The translations under genes were made by a program, and so were the position numbers. From NCBI GenBank assembly GCA_018136815.1, contig JADDIW010000023.1, positions 1 to 36,068 on the forward strand: a stretch of DNA of 36,068 bases, given 5' to 3'. Each line of letters begins with the position of its first letter. Within the stretch, counting starts at the first letter, position 1. The notes beneath the pieces were generated by a model, which ran no database searches, was not told where the DNA came from, and saw nothing but the letters and a program-made list of their open reading frames with translations. Below, piece after piece: positions 19,600-30,339 of this stretch. The DNA comes from Isochrysis galbana. Lineage: Eukaryota; Haptophyta; Isochrysidales; Isochrysidaceae.

Positions 19600-20491
19600 T
19601 ATGACCGATAGACGAGAGAAGACAAAAGACAAAAGACGGCCATGGAACATTTGATGACATCGAGAGAAAGTAAGAGAAGAGGCGGAATACCAATCGACGA
19701 GACCTTAAGGCTTAAAATAACCCACAAGTTATAAGTAAAAGTCTGCCATCGTATGGAATACGACATACCACGAGAAGTCCGCGATTACGCAGAGGTTCGA
19801 ACTATAACTATAGTTTCCAGCCCTAGAAGTAAGAGCTGAGGGGTGCTTGGAGTGATTTGATGTGGTTAAGTGTCCTTCCCACCCTTGAACTGGTGAATGC
19901 TTGCGGATCTGGCATTGGCATTGGCCACCAGCCTAAATAGAATTTGTGTAGACTGACCATATTGTCCAGGTCCCACCAGTTGTGGGGACGCGTGGCGCAC
20001 TCGGCAGCCACAAATTCCAAGGAAAGTTTTTCATCGAATTCGTCGAGTCCATTCGATGATGTGTTGCACCCTTGAGCGTCGACGCGCGCGCTGGTGTCAT
20101 GGAGATTGCGGTGGCGGTGACCTCTCGGCGGGGGCACCACGTTAGAACTTATAGCGTCGTATGACATCTCGTTAGCTAGCATTCCTACCCACATACACCG
20201 GACGAGCCATGCGCCAACTGCGCACACCCCCATCGCGGGGGAGGGGCTCCGTTGCCGTCGATGGGCTACGGTCCCTCAGCACTAAGGTTATACCAACACA
20301 ACAATAAAACCCTGACGGGCATTGTGGCTTTGTGTGGCTGGGGTGGGGGGGGTTGGGGGGGGGGAGGGGGACGACGGCCCCCCCCACCGCGCCGCCCTCC
20401 CGCGGCCCTCCTTACGAGTAAAGAGTAAAGGAGGACGGTGTACATCGGCGGGGAGAGAACGGCGAAATCGCCGTTTCACTTCTCTCTCGAG

Positions 20492-20527
<36 letters not shown>

Positions 20528-20535
20528 GAGAGAAG

Positions 20536-20567
<32 letters not shown>

Positions 20568-20779
20568 GGCTTACTACAATAACCGACGCGACGCCTCTCG
20601 CCGCGGCCCTCGGCGTCAACTCGTCCCGCTACGTAAAAAAGGAGGACCGGAAGAAGACGAAAAAGAGCCCAGGCGAGTCGGAGTGTGGCTCCCTTCTTCT
20701 CTCTCCTCGCGGTGCGAGAGCTCCCCCTCTTCCCCCATCTTTCCCCCCTTTCCCTGCTCCTCTCTCCCTGGCCGGTCGG
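19600..20779. other. intergenic with G-run and (GA)n microsatellite before the SHIPPO gene
   Basis: The first part is relatively AT-rich with a small palindrome AACTATA/TATAGTT (19799-19814). 20340-20370 is G-rich, and about 20490-20570 is a GA microsatellite. The last 200 bp presumably hold the promoter and 5' UTR of the following gene. Confidence 0.4.
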
Positions 20780-22151
20780 ATGGTTCGGCACGAGGGGGCT
20801 GGCTCTTCTCCGGGTCCAATCTACCAGCCCAACCTCAAGTTCTTGTCTAGCGGACCGAGCGGCCGAGGACCAGAGTATACAATCCCTCCGAGGACGTTCC
20901 ACGTCTCTCTCTCAACCAAGAGGACTCAGCAGGACGAGGCTCCAGGGCCCAAGTACGCGAAGCCGCAGTCGCTGGGCGTGCAAGTCGAGTCGCTGTATAA
21001 ATCAGCTCAGATCGTCAAGTTCGGCACGGCCGAGAGAGTGACGCTGGCGGCGAACCCTGGCTCGACAGGAGACGTTGGGTGAGGAGAGAGCGGGGGAGGA
21101 GGAGTTAGGGAGCAAGGGACGCAAGAAGGGAGGGAGCGGTCGGAGGGCAGGAAGCATGTTGCGGCCAGTGGGACTGGATGCGCAAAAGGAAGTAGGTAGA
21201 AACGGGTGTGGCCGGAAGAGAGGCAGGGACACGTGGAGAGTTGAGGAGGGTCAGGAGGGAGGGGTGGACCATTGATCGCAACGGGGCGTGTATGAGTAGA
21301 GCGTACAAGCAGGCAGCAGGCAGTGAAGGACCAATAAGGGATAGCACAGTGCCGGATGCTAGAGTCCTTTGCAGAGCTGCTTGAGCCAAAGGCCGAGTCA
21401 CGAAGTGGTTGAGTCCCGAAGGCAGCCACAGATGGGAGATCGGGAGACTTGCGCGACACCGTTGTGTCCAACTTTTGTGGGAGCGCCCGATGTGCGCTGC
21501 CATCCACTCACACTCCTAACCCCGGACCGCCCACCAGACCGGGAGCCTACGATCATGCGGGCAAAGATGTTGAGCGACGCAAGCTTCAGGACATGGCAAA
21601 CGTTGCGATGCACAAAAAGGGGTGGGGCGGGGCGCCCCGCTTCTATACAGACCGCATGGTCAAATCGCCGGGGCCCGGCGACTACCGGCTTCCCAGCGCA
21701 ATTGGGGGAACGAACCCGGAGGGACGAATGTAAGCAAAGATGCCAATTTCACTGCCCCCCTCAGCACCCTTACCAACCCGAACGTTGCCACGCCACGTGG
21801 CGCCGTGTGTCTCGCTTTTACGCAAGTTGTCCCAACGCCACCCCTTTGCTCATTTGCAGGCGGTCAGCGCCAGTGCACGCCTTTCCACGCGGCGAGCGCA
21901 GTGGTCGCAAGCACCTGGCGCAAATGGGCCGCGACTCGCCCGGCCCAGTCAATGCGCCTGGCCGCGCGGGACTCAAAAAGGAGCCCGTCGCCAAGTTCGG
22001 TACCGCGTCGCGCTGGCTTTATTCCGATATGACAGAAGAGGATAAGCTGCTTCATCGTTCTTATGTCGAGGCGGCGCGCAGACGCAGCCGGCAAGGACTC
22101 AGCGACACCCTGAGGTCAAGTGGTGGCGTAATGTCCGCTTCAATAGGCTAA
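20780..22151 (+). CDS. SHIPPO/ODF3-like (STPGR repeat) ciliary protein
   Basis: Three exons, 20780-21078, 21538-21729 and 21860-22151, give 260 residues, close to the length of animal ODF3-type proteins. Both introns are GT-AG in phase 2. Splicing creates DVGPGAYD across the first junction and an ATG codon across the second. PG-rich repeats seen are SSPGPIYQP, VGPGAYD, SPGPGDYRLP and DSPGPVNAP, with the accompanying FGTA-R motif twice (VKFGTAERV, AKFGTASRW). Such proteins bind the outer or inner surface of axonemal microtubules, so the organism probably builds a flagellum. The start is the first ATG in frame before the first PG repeat. Confidence 0.85.
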
Positions 22152-23018
22152 GGTACTGCTGTAGTGGGGCGTGGGGGCACAGGTCAGATAGGCCGCGACG
22201 AGACTGGTAGCCCGATTGCGGCGCAAAGCTGGCGGTCAACACTCTTTGTCCTCCACCATGGCAATACATGGCAAGGCCGAGGCTCTCTCATGAGATGCGG
22301 CGCTTGAGTGACGAAGCCATCTAGCGAGAGATAGGCGGCAAAGTCCGTGTCACGAAGGACAAGATCCAGCGTGTGAGGCGGTGGGATCCAGCACATGTGC
22401 TTCATGAGTGGTGTTTTGGATTTGGGGGGTGGTCGATCGATGCTCCCAGGTTGGCGTTTGTTGTTTGAGCAAAAGAAAGATAGCTGTGCAGATTTTGGGC
22501 CAAAACCTACGTTATACATGGCATACTTGCCTGTTGCCGATAGGGAGGTTTGACCGTTGACAACTCATGCTAGGCTCACTAGGGCCACTACGGGGTCTCC
22601 CTCCCCTCGCGATCCCTTGCCCACCCCCCACAAGCCTCCTTTCGCACTTTCGCACCTTCCGTGCGTCGTTCGCAATGCCCGTTGTCACCTCCACCTCCAA
22701 CATGGGTAAGGCGTGGAATAGCTTCGAATTTCGGTGTCGCATTCGCGAATCGACACTCGATAGGCTTCGCTCTTCTCTCTTCTCTTCGTCGTTCGGTATT
22801 ATCGTTATAATTCTCTCGTTCTCGTTCTCGGTCAAAAGCTTCGCTTGGACGCATAGGATCTTGGGTTGTGGAGCGCCCTCTCTCTTTCTCTCGAAGAGAA
22901 GGGAAGTTTCCCCACCTTTCTTCATCCTAGGCGCCTCGCAAATAGGTTTAATTCGCTATCTCTGAAAGCGCCGGGGGAAGCACCCGCGAAGGTGCCTCGA
23001 GGCCCCCTCTTTTGGGCC
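22152..23018. other. intergenic, no supported gene
   Basis: Open frames on both strands lack family features. At 22735-22748 a 14-base string (TGTCGCATTCGCGA) shared with 4022 and 27881 occurs. A good donor-like GGTAAGG (22705) and acceptor-like TTCTTCATCCTAG (22918-22930) are present, but joining them does not give an open frame into the next ORF. A 5' UTR intron is possible. Confidence 0.35.
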
Positions 23019-23432
23019 ATGAGCACGCCGGCCGCTGGGGGTCTGGAGGGCAGTGAGAGGGGCGGGGAGGGGGGCATGGACCAATGGGACGAGGGTCTAC
23101 CCTCAGACGACGAGGTCCCGCCCGAAAATCCCGAGCCATACCTGTTTGCGGGCGACGAGGACGAGGACGAGGGCGTTGAGGACGCCGTCGAGGTGGAGGT
23201 GGAGGTGGGGCGATCGAGCGCGCGCCATGGCGAAGGCGTAGGCGGCTGGGGACGTCTTGTCAATGAGATGCTCGCCGCTAGCAGCTCAGAACCTTCCGCG
23301 GCAGCAACGCCTAGCGAGCCTCCCCCCGCCGCCTCTGCCGCGAGAGAGAGAGAGAGAAGAGAGAGAGGAGAAGAGAGGAGAGAGGGAGGGGGAGAGAGAG
23401 GGAAGGAAGGGAGAAGAGTAGAGGGAGAATGA
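23019..23432 (+). CDS. possible acidic, disordered N-terminal exon
   Basis: The frame opens MSTPAAGGLEGSERG and contains an acidic stretch (DEDEDEGVEDAVEVEVEV) and a short helical-looking segment (GWGRLVNEMLAA). It then dissolves into a GA repeat translated as Arg/Glu. The first 105 codons look like a genuine regulatory-protein N-terminus, but no later exon or family domain could be attached. It may be a decayed gene or a chance frame. Confidence 0.3.
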   Translation: MSTPAAGGLEGSERGGEGGMDQWDEGLPSDDEVPPENPEPYLFAGDEDEDEGVEDAVEVEVEVGRSSARHGEGVGGWGRLVNEMLAASSSEPSAAATPSEPPPAASAARERERRERGEERREGGGERGKEGRRVEGE

Positions 23433-24080
23433 TGGAGAGAGTGGAGAGCTCAGGAACGACCGCTCCTCTCCTCGGAGAGACCGCGCGGCTGTGGTACTGT
23501 TTGAAAGTAGTCCGCCCCTACCCATCGTCTCGGGAGAGAGAGAGAGAGAGACAGGGGGGGGGGGGGAAGAGAGGGAAGAGAGGGAAGAGAGGGAAGAGAG
23601 AGGGAAGAGAAGGAAGAGAGGGAAGAGAGAAAGAGAGAGAGAGGGGAGGAAGAGAGAGAGAAGAGAGAGAGAGGGAAGAGAGAGAGAAGGGGCGCGGGGG
23701 GACGTTTCCCCCTCCCCCGCGCTGTCCTTTTTATAGACGCCGCCGCCCTCATTCTCGGAGGTTTCATCTCTCTCTCTTCTCTCTCTCTCTCTCTCATCTC
23801 TCTTCCCTCTCTCTCTCTCTCTCTCTCTCCCTCTCTCCCTCTCTCTCTCTCTCTTCTCTCTTCCCTCTCTCTCTCTCTTTCTCTCTCCTCTCCGTCTCGT
23901 CTCCTCTCTCATCTTCTCGGCCAACCTCTCCTCTCCTCTCCCCCCCCTAACGCCTCGAAACTCGGTTCGAGTCTCTGGCTTCATTCCCTCGCTAAACCTA
24001 ACGCACTCGGGCACAAATATAAAGAAATCCGTCTCCTCACGGCGGGGGCAAACCCGGTGGTGTCCTCTCTCCACCAGAGA
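23336..24080. repeat. GA tract followed by CT tract (large inverted purine/pyrimidine block)
   Basis: About 23336-23420 and 23535-23700 are purine-rich GA repeats. About 23765-23940 is pyrimidine-rich CT repeat. Being complementary, they could form an imperfect hairpin of more than 130 bp per arm around 23701-23764. Confidence 0.8.
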
Positions 24081-24269
24081 GAGACCGCCGCCCCACCTTC
24101 ACCCCTTCATTCCCCGTGAGCCCAAACCCTTACATCGCCTCTTCCATTAGTGAAGCGTTGGGGTCCTCCGGCGGATCGCGTACGAGTTCCACACCGCCTC
24201 TCCGCCAGAAGAGTTCCCTTTGTATCGGCCTATTTATTCTCTCTCTTCGAGTCCCGCTGGTGGTGTACC

Positions 24270-24850
24270 TGCGCATCCTCCTCTCTCTCTCTCTCTCTCT
24301 CGCCCCCCCCCCCCAACGACCACGCTTCCAACAGATCTCGCCTACTCTCTCTCTCTTCTCTTCTCTCTCTCTCCCTCTCTCTCTCTCTCTCTCATTCCCC
24401 CCGCCCCTTCTCCCTCTCATTCTCCCTCGCCTCTCTCTCACCTCTCCCCCCCCCTCTCTCCTCCCCCCTCTCTCTCTCTTCTTCTTCCCCTCTCTCAACC
24501 CCAACCCGCCACCGCGCTCCCCCTCGAGAGACTTCTCTTCTCTCTCCGCGCACATCTCTCTGAAACTTCCCCTCCGCCTCCCCGGGCGCCCACTTCCCTC
24601 CTCCTCCCAACACCTCTCATGACTCTCACCCATTCGGAGTGATTTATTCTCCAAAGGCTCGGCATCTGTCTCTCCGCCCCACGCCTCCCCCCTCTCCCTC
24701 TCTCCTCTCTCTCTCCTCTCCTCCTCCCCCCAGGCTCCCCCCCCCCCAATCCCCCCGTCTTTCATACCCTTCCAAGGCCTCTCTCTTACGCCTCCGCACC
24801 CCCACCCGCTCGCACTTCCTCTCCCCTCCCCCCTTCCCCTTCTCGTGCCC
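24270..24850. repeat. CT/C-rich low-complexity tract upstream of the SDR gene
   Basis: Pyrimidine-rich sequence with runs of TC and C. Long open frames on both strands reflect this composition and are not coding. It is comparable in composition and placement to the tract before the glucosylceramidase. Confidence 0.8.
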
Positions 24851-26799
24851 ATGCGGCTCTCACGCTCCTCCGCTTGCCCCTTCATGCGGCTCGCCGCCTT
24901 CCTCTTCCTCACGCTGCCCGATACCATCGCCGCCGGCTTCTCGCCTCTCCCCCGCGCGCCCCACCGCCCCAGCCGCCCCGCCCGAGCCCGCTCTCCTTCC
25001 CCTTCTCTCTCTCTGTCCTCCTCTCGCTCTCTCTCTCTCTCCCTCCCTCCCTCCCACAGCTCCCCACAGGGCGCACAGCCTCCGCCAGCGCTCCACAGGG
25101 CGCTCCAAGGAGTCCGCCGTGCCGCACGGCCCGCCTGGGCCACACCACCGCGCGCACATCTCCTGAGGATGACCGCAGAGGACTACCGCAACCCTCGGGG
25201 CGTGCCGCGCTCTGACCGAGCTGCTCTCCCTTCACCGGTCTCGCCGCTGGCGTTCGAGCACGAAGAGGGCGAATGTGTGGTCGGCGTCGACCTACCTCAC
25301 CTCGACGAGCGCGTCATGGTGCGCGCCAGAGAGGAGATCCCGGAGCGCAATGAGGGGAGGAGGGAGTGGGCGGCGCTGAAGGTGGCGAGGCGCCGCCAGA
25401 GTCGAGGGTGGCGAGGGGTGGCGAGGTCCTCCTGTCTCCCTCTGGCGTCGGCGCGTCGGTGTGCCCTGTCGTTCACCGCGCTTCCCCGCTCGCCCGGCTA
25501 TCCCGCATGCGCGCCGCGCGTTTTCCATCGCCGCCCCCCCCAACCCCCCACCCCCAGCCCGCCTCGCTCTCTCGCTCACAGCGCGGGCGGGTGATCAACT
25601 GCCATTCCCTCCTCCCGGAGGCAAACCTGCCCCCCCCCCCCCCCCCCTTCACCTTCAGCCCCTCGCCCACTCGCACCCCCTACTGCAGGTACTGGGTGCC
25701 GGCTGGGTCGGCTCGCGCCTCGCCTCATCCCTCTCTGCCTCGGGAACGCCTGTCTGCGTCACCAACCGCCCCGACTTCTCCTCGCGCCGCAAGGAGCCCT
25801 ACTTCGCGCCCGTCCAACTACATGACCCGCCTGTCCGTCGCCTCCAATTTGACCTATCGATGCCTGAGACGTGGGACAACCTGCCGCCTCCCGAATCGCT
25901 GGGTGCTGCCGTCATCACCTTCCCCCCCTCGCTCGAGCACGCCACTGCCTTCTATGATGCTTACCTTGGCCGTGTCAAGCGGGTGATTGCCTACTCATCG
26001 ACTGCCGTCTACCGGATCGACAAGCCGGGACAAGCTGTCAACGAGGAGACGCCGCTCAAACCGACGGCCAGAGCGGCCGTCGACGCTTTCCTGCAGAGCA
26101 GAGGTGAAGGCTCGCACGTGCCCGTCACCCCGGCCGCTCGCTCGCTGCCGCCCGCCCGCGCTGCTGTGCCCCAATCCCCCGGGTCTCATCTCGCCTTGGA
26201 CCCTCATATCGCCACGCCTCTGCCGTCTCCAGGCGCGACGGTGCTCACCATCTCGGGGATCTTTGGCGAGCCGCGCGGCGCGCGCGGTGTGTGCACCTGC
26301 CTCGCTGCCTACGCCTCTTCGGGCGGTGCCCTCAACGGGCAAAAGGCGGTTAACATGGTGCACGTCGATGACATCATTACCGCCACGGCTCACTCGTTGG
26401 TACGCTGCCCCTCCGCCCTCAATCACCGCCACCCAGCGACCCTACGTCGCCCTCTGCGGCGCCTCATCCACCACCCATCCGCCCGCCCCCCAGATGGCTC
26501 CGCATACGGCTGGCAAGCGGCTCAACGTGGCGGGTGACGTCTTCCGGCTGCACGAGCTCATGTGCCACTGCCGCTACCCACAGGCCGAAACGGCCAAGCA
26601 GGCGGAGGACACCGACCTCTCCTCCAAGATTGTGTCGTCGCAGCGGCTGCTCGACGACGTGCTGCCCGAGGGCTTTGAGTTTGTACCACCTCTTGAAACT
26701 CCGGCGCAGACAGCCGCGAGAGTCGCCGCGGCTGCCGCGCGCGCCGAGCAGGCCCGTGCTAAGGCCAAGACTAAAGCGGCTGCCATCGCGGGCGGATGA
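24851..26799 (+). CDS. YeeZ-like atypical SDR (NAD(P)-binding epimerase/dehydratase fold) with N-terminal signal
   Basis: Exons 24851-25318, 25689-26103, 26233-26399 and 26494-26799 give 451 residues. The first junction (GTGCGCGCC donor) yields ERVMVLGAGWVGSRLA, a typical beta1-glycine loop with GxGxxGS. Later motifs are AYSSTAVY (SDR Ser/Thr-Tyr region), VNEETPLKPTARA, TVLTISGIFG and NMVHVDDI, as in YeeZ/SDR_a5-type proteins. The classical YxxxK is not evident, so catalysis may be lost or atypical. The N-terminus is hydrophobic (MRLAAFLFLTLPDTIAAGF) with an A-A-G-F site resembling bipartite plastid-targeting signals of complex-plastid algae. A low-complexity Ser/Leu stretch follows and may hide a small intron. 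An alternative start is ATG 25169. The C-terminus is an Ala/Lys helix. Confidence 0.75.
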
Positions 26800-27461
26800 G
26801 TCTGGTGTGGGTCAGCACGACGCGGCAGCGGCTATGGGTGGAGTCTTCAAATCTGGCGCCGCCAGGTGAGGAGAGATGCGCCGCCCGGTGCTGCCGTTCT
26901 CATGTGCAGAGGGTGATCCGTCTCCTGTAGCACTTGGACTTGTTTTGGCGCGGAAGAGGACGAAGGTACAAGGCCCTCATGGACTCGTGGACGCTGCTGC
27001 CGGCTGCACCGCGCGATCACCGACCTCGCGGGACGGCCTGGCACACACGCTGCCATTGCCGGCGGCAGCCGTTGGTGTCACGCCACCATTTTCTCTTGAA
27101 ACTACGCATGTGAGACTCAGCCCGTCGTGATGGTGTTGTTCTATTGTCCATCTCCTTGCGCCGTCCGTTGTCGAACTGAATCTTGTGAGCCCGGTTGTGT
27201 TGCTCTGCGCGGCATTTTGAGTGAACTCGCCGGCCGGCTGTGCCTGGTGGCGGTGGATGTGTCTGCGTGGTCGCGTTGGTGGTGGTTCAATATGCTCGTT
27301 GGCCATCCGGCAATCACCACGCCCTCGTAGCGGACGTGCGGGGCCCTTGTTGGCAACTCGTGCCCTAGGCTCTCGCCTACATAAGCCCTTGAGTTGGTGT
27401 GTCGATCGGCGATTGATGCTTGGTGTTTGGCACGCTGGCCATTGGTCCTTGGAATCGCCAA
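26800..27461. other. intergenic, no supported gene
   Basis: Short frames only; no family motif or notable repeat seen. Confidence 0.4.
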
Positions 27462-27903
27462 CTAACTTTATAGTTAGACGCGATGGAGCGCGCCGGCGTA
27501 ACTCCCCTCTCTCTCCTCCGGGCTCCCCGCCGAGGGCGGCCCCCACACCCCCGCGGACCAGTCGCGGGCGAAGCGACCGCGGCCACCCTCGGAAGCCGAG
27601 CAGGTGCGTGCGACCCGGGTCGCACCACACGGCCCGTGGCTCCGGCCACAGCAACCACAGCAGACAGGTTGGCCTCCCCCATGGGAGACAGTAGACTCAA
27701 CTACGCTTTTATAAGTAGGAGGCAGATGGGGGATGGGGGCCTCGCGCCCCCCTCTCTCCATCGCAGACACCCCGTGGGTGGGCCTGCACAACCAACCTCA
27801 GCCCCTGCCTGCTGGCAGGGGCTGAGCTGACACCAATCTGGCCTAGACCTTCGCCGAGCGCGCGCCGCGCGCCACACGCATGTCGCATTCGCGATGTCTC
27901 AGA
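27462..27903 (+). mobile_element. LINE-family fragment, copy C (two hairpin-led segments)
   Basis: It begins with a hairpin (27462-27477; CTAACT/AGTTAG, loop TTAT), five bases, then ATGGAGCGCGCC at 27483 (MERAGVTPLS). Internal features are the 18-bp palindrome GTGCGACCCGGGTCGCAC (27608-27625) and a second hairpin (27701-27718, again loop TTAT). A GC-rich block starting ATGGGGG follows, then a 13-bp-stem hairpin (27797-27826) and the shared 23-base string at 27881-27903. From about 27708 to 27828 it is about 80% identical in inverse to 28820-28942. No ORF2 is present. The 3' end and any target duplication were not found. Confidence 0.65.
27797..27826. repeat. very stable 13-bp hairpin in copy C
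   Basis: Stem CTCAGCCCCTGCC/GGCAGGGGCTGAG with loop TGCT. Copy D has the same GCCCCTGCC/GGCAGGGGC core at 28826-28847 with a different loop, so the fold is conserved between copies. Confidence 0.85.
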
Positions 27904-27986
27904 GGCAAAAAGAAATAACAGCGTAAAGAAAAACAGTAAAGAAAAGAGGATGCAACCTCAGGTTTGGTTGTTTTTTCACAATTGCC

Positions 27987-28003
27987 TCGTGAAATGTATA
28001 TAA
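27987..28003 (+). repeat. target-site duplication of copy D, left
   Basis: TCGTGAAATGTATATAA, identical to 28943-28959. Confidence 0.8.
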
Positions 28004-28942
28004 TAATAATCTATCTGAGCATTAGTACCACTACTCTCACTAGCCCGGTACTAACACGACAGCCCTCAGCGCACCTGCCCGTACACCTTGCGCGTGCTGT
28101 TGTCACAGATACATACTACTATGTACTATGCACCCCTCCACATCTCCCCCCTCGCATGCCCCCGGCTCCCATTCTAACTCCCCACAAGTTAAAATGGGGG
28201 AAAACCCATTGAGGCGGACCGGTCGACGCCGGCCGACTCTCCGGGAAAAAGCACCGGGGGGGGGGGGAGGAACCTCTCGTCAAAAAAGAAGAACGGCCCT
28301 TACAGCTCTCGCCGCGAGCTGTCCTCGAGAAATAAAAGACTGCGCCTCGAGATACCTGCCACAGTGGTTCCCGTAGGCGTCTTGAGTCTCTCCCTCCTCC
28401 TCTTCCTCCTGTCGCCAGCCGCCCCCCTCCGCCCATTTGCTAACGCAAATGGGTCTCGTTTCTCACCACACTCCATCGGGGGGGTGCAAATCCCCCCCTC
28501 TCCCTCGTTCCATTCTCTTCCGCCCCGGTCCCTGCGGCGCGTCGCCATGCGGCGCGCCATGGCCTGCTCTCAGAGGTCCTTCAGGGGCGCCCAGAGGACC
28601 AGCAGGGGCAGCTCAGGGGGCAGTGGAGGCTGGGGCTCAGCCCCTGGCCCCCCCTGCCTCTCCCTCGCTCGCCTCGCTGGCCTTGGGTGCAGCCCTGAGG
28701 CCCCTGTCTGCCTGGCGACCAGGGATGGGGGGGGGAGTCAGTACGAGAGCAGGCCCATGCGGGCCTGGGAGTGCGGCTCGCGACCCGCGCCCACTAGGGG
28801 TCTGGGCTGAATTGATGAGTGCCCTGCCCCTGCCAGAGGGCAGGGGCTGGGGTTGAATGTACGGGCCCACCCCGGGGGGTGTCCGCGATGGAGAGAGGGG
28901 GGCGCGAGGCCCCCATTGACCCCCACTTATAAAAGTAGGTTG
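28004..28942 (-). mobile_element. short LINE/SINE-like element, copy D, with 17-bp target-site duplication
   Basis: Flanked by a 17-bp direct repeat. On the minus strand it starts at 28942, runs into a hairpin ACTT/AAGT with loop TTAT (28925-28936), then the ATGGGGG GC-rich block and the GCCCCTGCC hairpin (28826-28847) as in copy C. It ends beside a short ATT-type microsatellite at 28004, a plausible retroposon tail. No protein is recognisable in its 0.94 kb. Non-autonomous status is inferred. Confidence 0.6.
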
Positions 28943-28959
28943 TCGTGAAATGTATATAA
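28943..28959 (+). repeat. target-site duplication of copy D, right
   Basis: Identical to 27987-28003. Confidence 0.8.
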
Positions 28960-29277
28960 AAAAAAACTTCTTAATACTCTCGCCGCGCGCGCGACCCTGC
29001 ACAGTATCTTCGCAGCCTCGCCCGCTTCCCTTCACTCCCCCTACACCTGCCTTGCGGCTCGTCCCCTCGTGCTCTACCTAGGGGCTGGGTGCAGGGGGTC
29101 TCCAGTGGCAGACGGTGTGTACCGATTCACGATGGCCTGTTTCGCGTCTTCCTCCTATGCCATCGGGCTACCGGCTGTTGTGTGTTTGCTCCTTGTGCTT
29201 GGTGTCAGGCAGCTGTGGTCAGTGTGTCTAGGGCCTACTATCGGATGGTGGGCGGCTCGCGGCGCGGGGTCGCTTGG
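28960..29277. other. intergenic or 3' tail of copy E
   Basis: No coding signal is recognised. It may be the 3' untranslated part of the minus-strand element that follows; no terminal repeat was found to fix the border. Confidence 0.35.
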
Positions 29278-29991
29278 TTAGGCTAGTCGCTCTGTTATGT
29301 TGAGGGCTTCCGCTACCAGAGATAGATTTGTGCTCATGACTAGGGCGCCTTTGTTATTATCTAAGAAGACAGGGGCGCTGAGATCGTGAGGAGATTTGAT
29401 TTTCGGCTTCCTTCCCAGGGAGGCCTTGCGCGTGCGTGCGGTTAAGAAATTGTCCGGAGGTTCCCGCCCTCTGACGAGGACCGTGAACCTGCTTAGGACT
29501 CTTTCGATAACCGGTATGTGGTGGAAGGTGTGGTTTTCGAATTCCACTTTGTAGAAGTCGCTTATGATGTATCTCCATGCTATTAGGTAGAGGGCTTTGA
29601 GGCTATCCGGCGTCAGGGAGTTCGGGTATGCAAATAGTCTGTCTTTGATTTTTTGAGTCGTCGATCTGTCTTTCGCCGGGGTGTATTCCGCTATGGCTTC
29701 TATGGTTTGAAATACCGGAAGCGTGGACGGGCATCTAGCTAGGTGCGTCGAGTTTTCTCTGTATTTCCCGCAGAGTCTACATTTTGTGGTGGTCGCTGCT
29801 GCGAATCGGTTTCGCGTACCCAGCCTCCTATGGGTAACGTGCTTGAAGTGTAGGTGTTTATCTGTGTGTTTGAGTAGGGGGTGGGTGTAGAGTTTCGCCG
29901 CGTGCTTCCATTCATCGTGCGTTAGGTCCAGCTTGCGGGCCCACGCTTCTCGCGCTGGCTGAGGTTTGTTGTCCTCGCACAGTGGCCCCAT
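29278..29991 (-). pseudogene. LINE ORF2 C-terminal region with zinc knuckle, copy E
   Basis: Intact 237-codon frame from ATG 29991. LHFKHVTHRRLGTRNRF, then CRLCGKYRENSTHLARC (CxxC-HxxxC), then WRYIISDFYKVEFEN match the plus-strand copy at 7843-8397 motif for motif. The RT core that should precede it is absent; only about 350 bp separate this frame from the element's 5' hairpin. Unlike copy B this part has no frameshift, so it may be younger or selected for trans-mobilisation. Confidence 0.7.
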
Positions 29992-30339
29992 TGCTCATGT
30001 CTCATGTCTCCCATTTGCCCGTCTCAGCCCGCCCGTCTGTTGCCAACCCTGCAGGTCCAATGATACGGCCGCAGCACGCGGTCTTCGTCCTCGGCTCGCC
30101 TCTCGCCGCTCGCTCGATGTCGCTCTCGCCGCCGTCCTCGCCCTCGCTCAAGCCCGCCTGCCCGCCTTCCTCTGCTGACGGGCTTCAGCCCGTCAGCGTC
30201 TCCGAAGTCGTCTCTTCAGCCGCGCCTGCCGCCGGCTTGCCACCCTCCTCATTGCCCTCAGGCCCTATGGGCCATCCCAATTCGTCAGCTTTAGGCTGTC
30301 AGGGTTGTGCGCATAGCCGGGGGCTAGACAAATAGTCTA
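29992..30339 (-). mobile_element. 5' segment of copy E, palindrome-rich
   Basis: On the minus strand it begins with the hairpin TAGAC/GTCTA (30325-30339, five-base loop). Next come GGCCC/GGGCC and the near-perfect 24-bp palindrome with arms GCTGACGGGCT/AGCCCGTCAGC (30174-30197). Palindrome density resembles copies A-C. With 29278-29991 it forms a second internally deleted element. Confidence 0.55.

Noticed and set aside
19790..19815. GGTTCGAAC, a tRNA B-box-like string
   Set aside because: No A box at suitable distance and no cloverleaf arms could be paired.
19823..20233. 136-codon minus-strand frame (NWWDLDNMVSLHKFYLGWWP)
   Set aside because: No family resemblance, no neighbour or splice support; long chance frames are common in this composition.
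22567..22965. 132-codon plus-strand frame before the acidic ORF
   Set aside because: Composition like non-coding DNA; joining its donor to the downstream acceptor meets a stop.
24130..25143. 337-codon minus-strand Arg/Glu/Gly frame
   Set aside because: Antisense of the CT-rich tract and of the SDR first exon; no domain.
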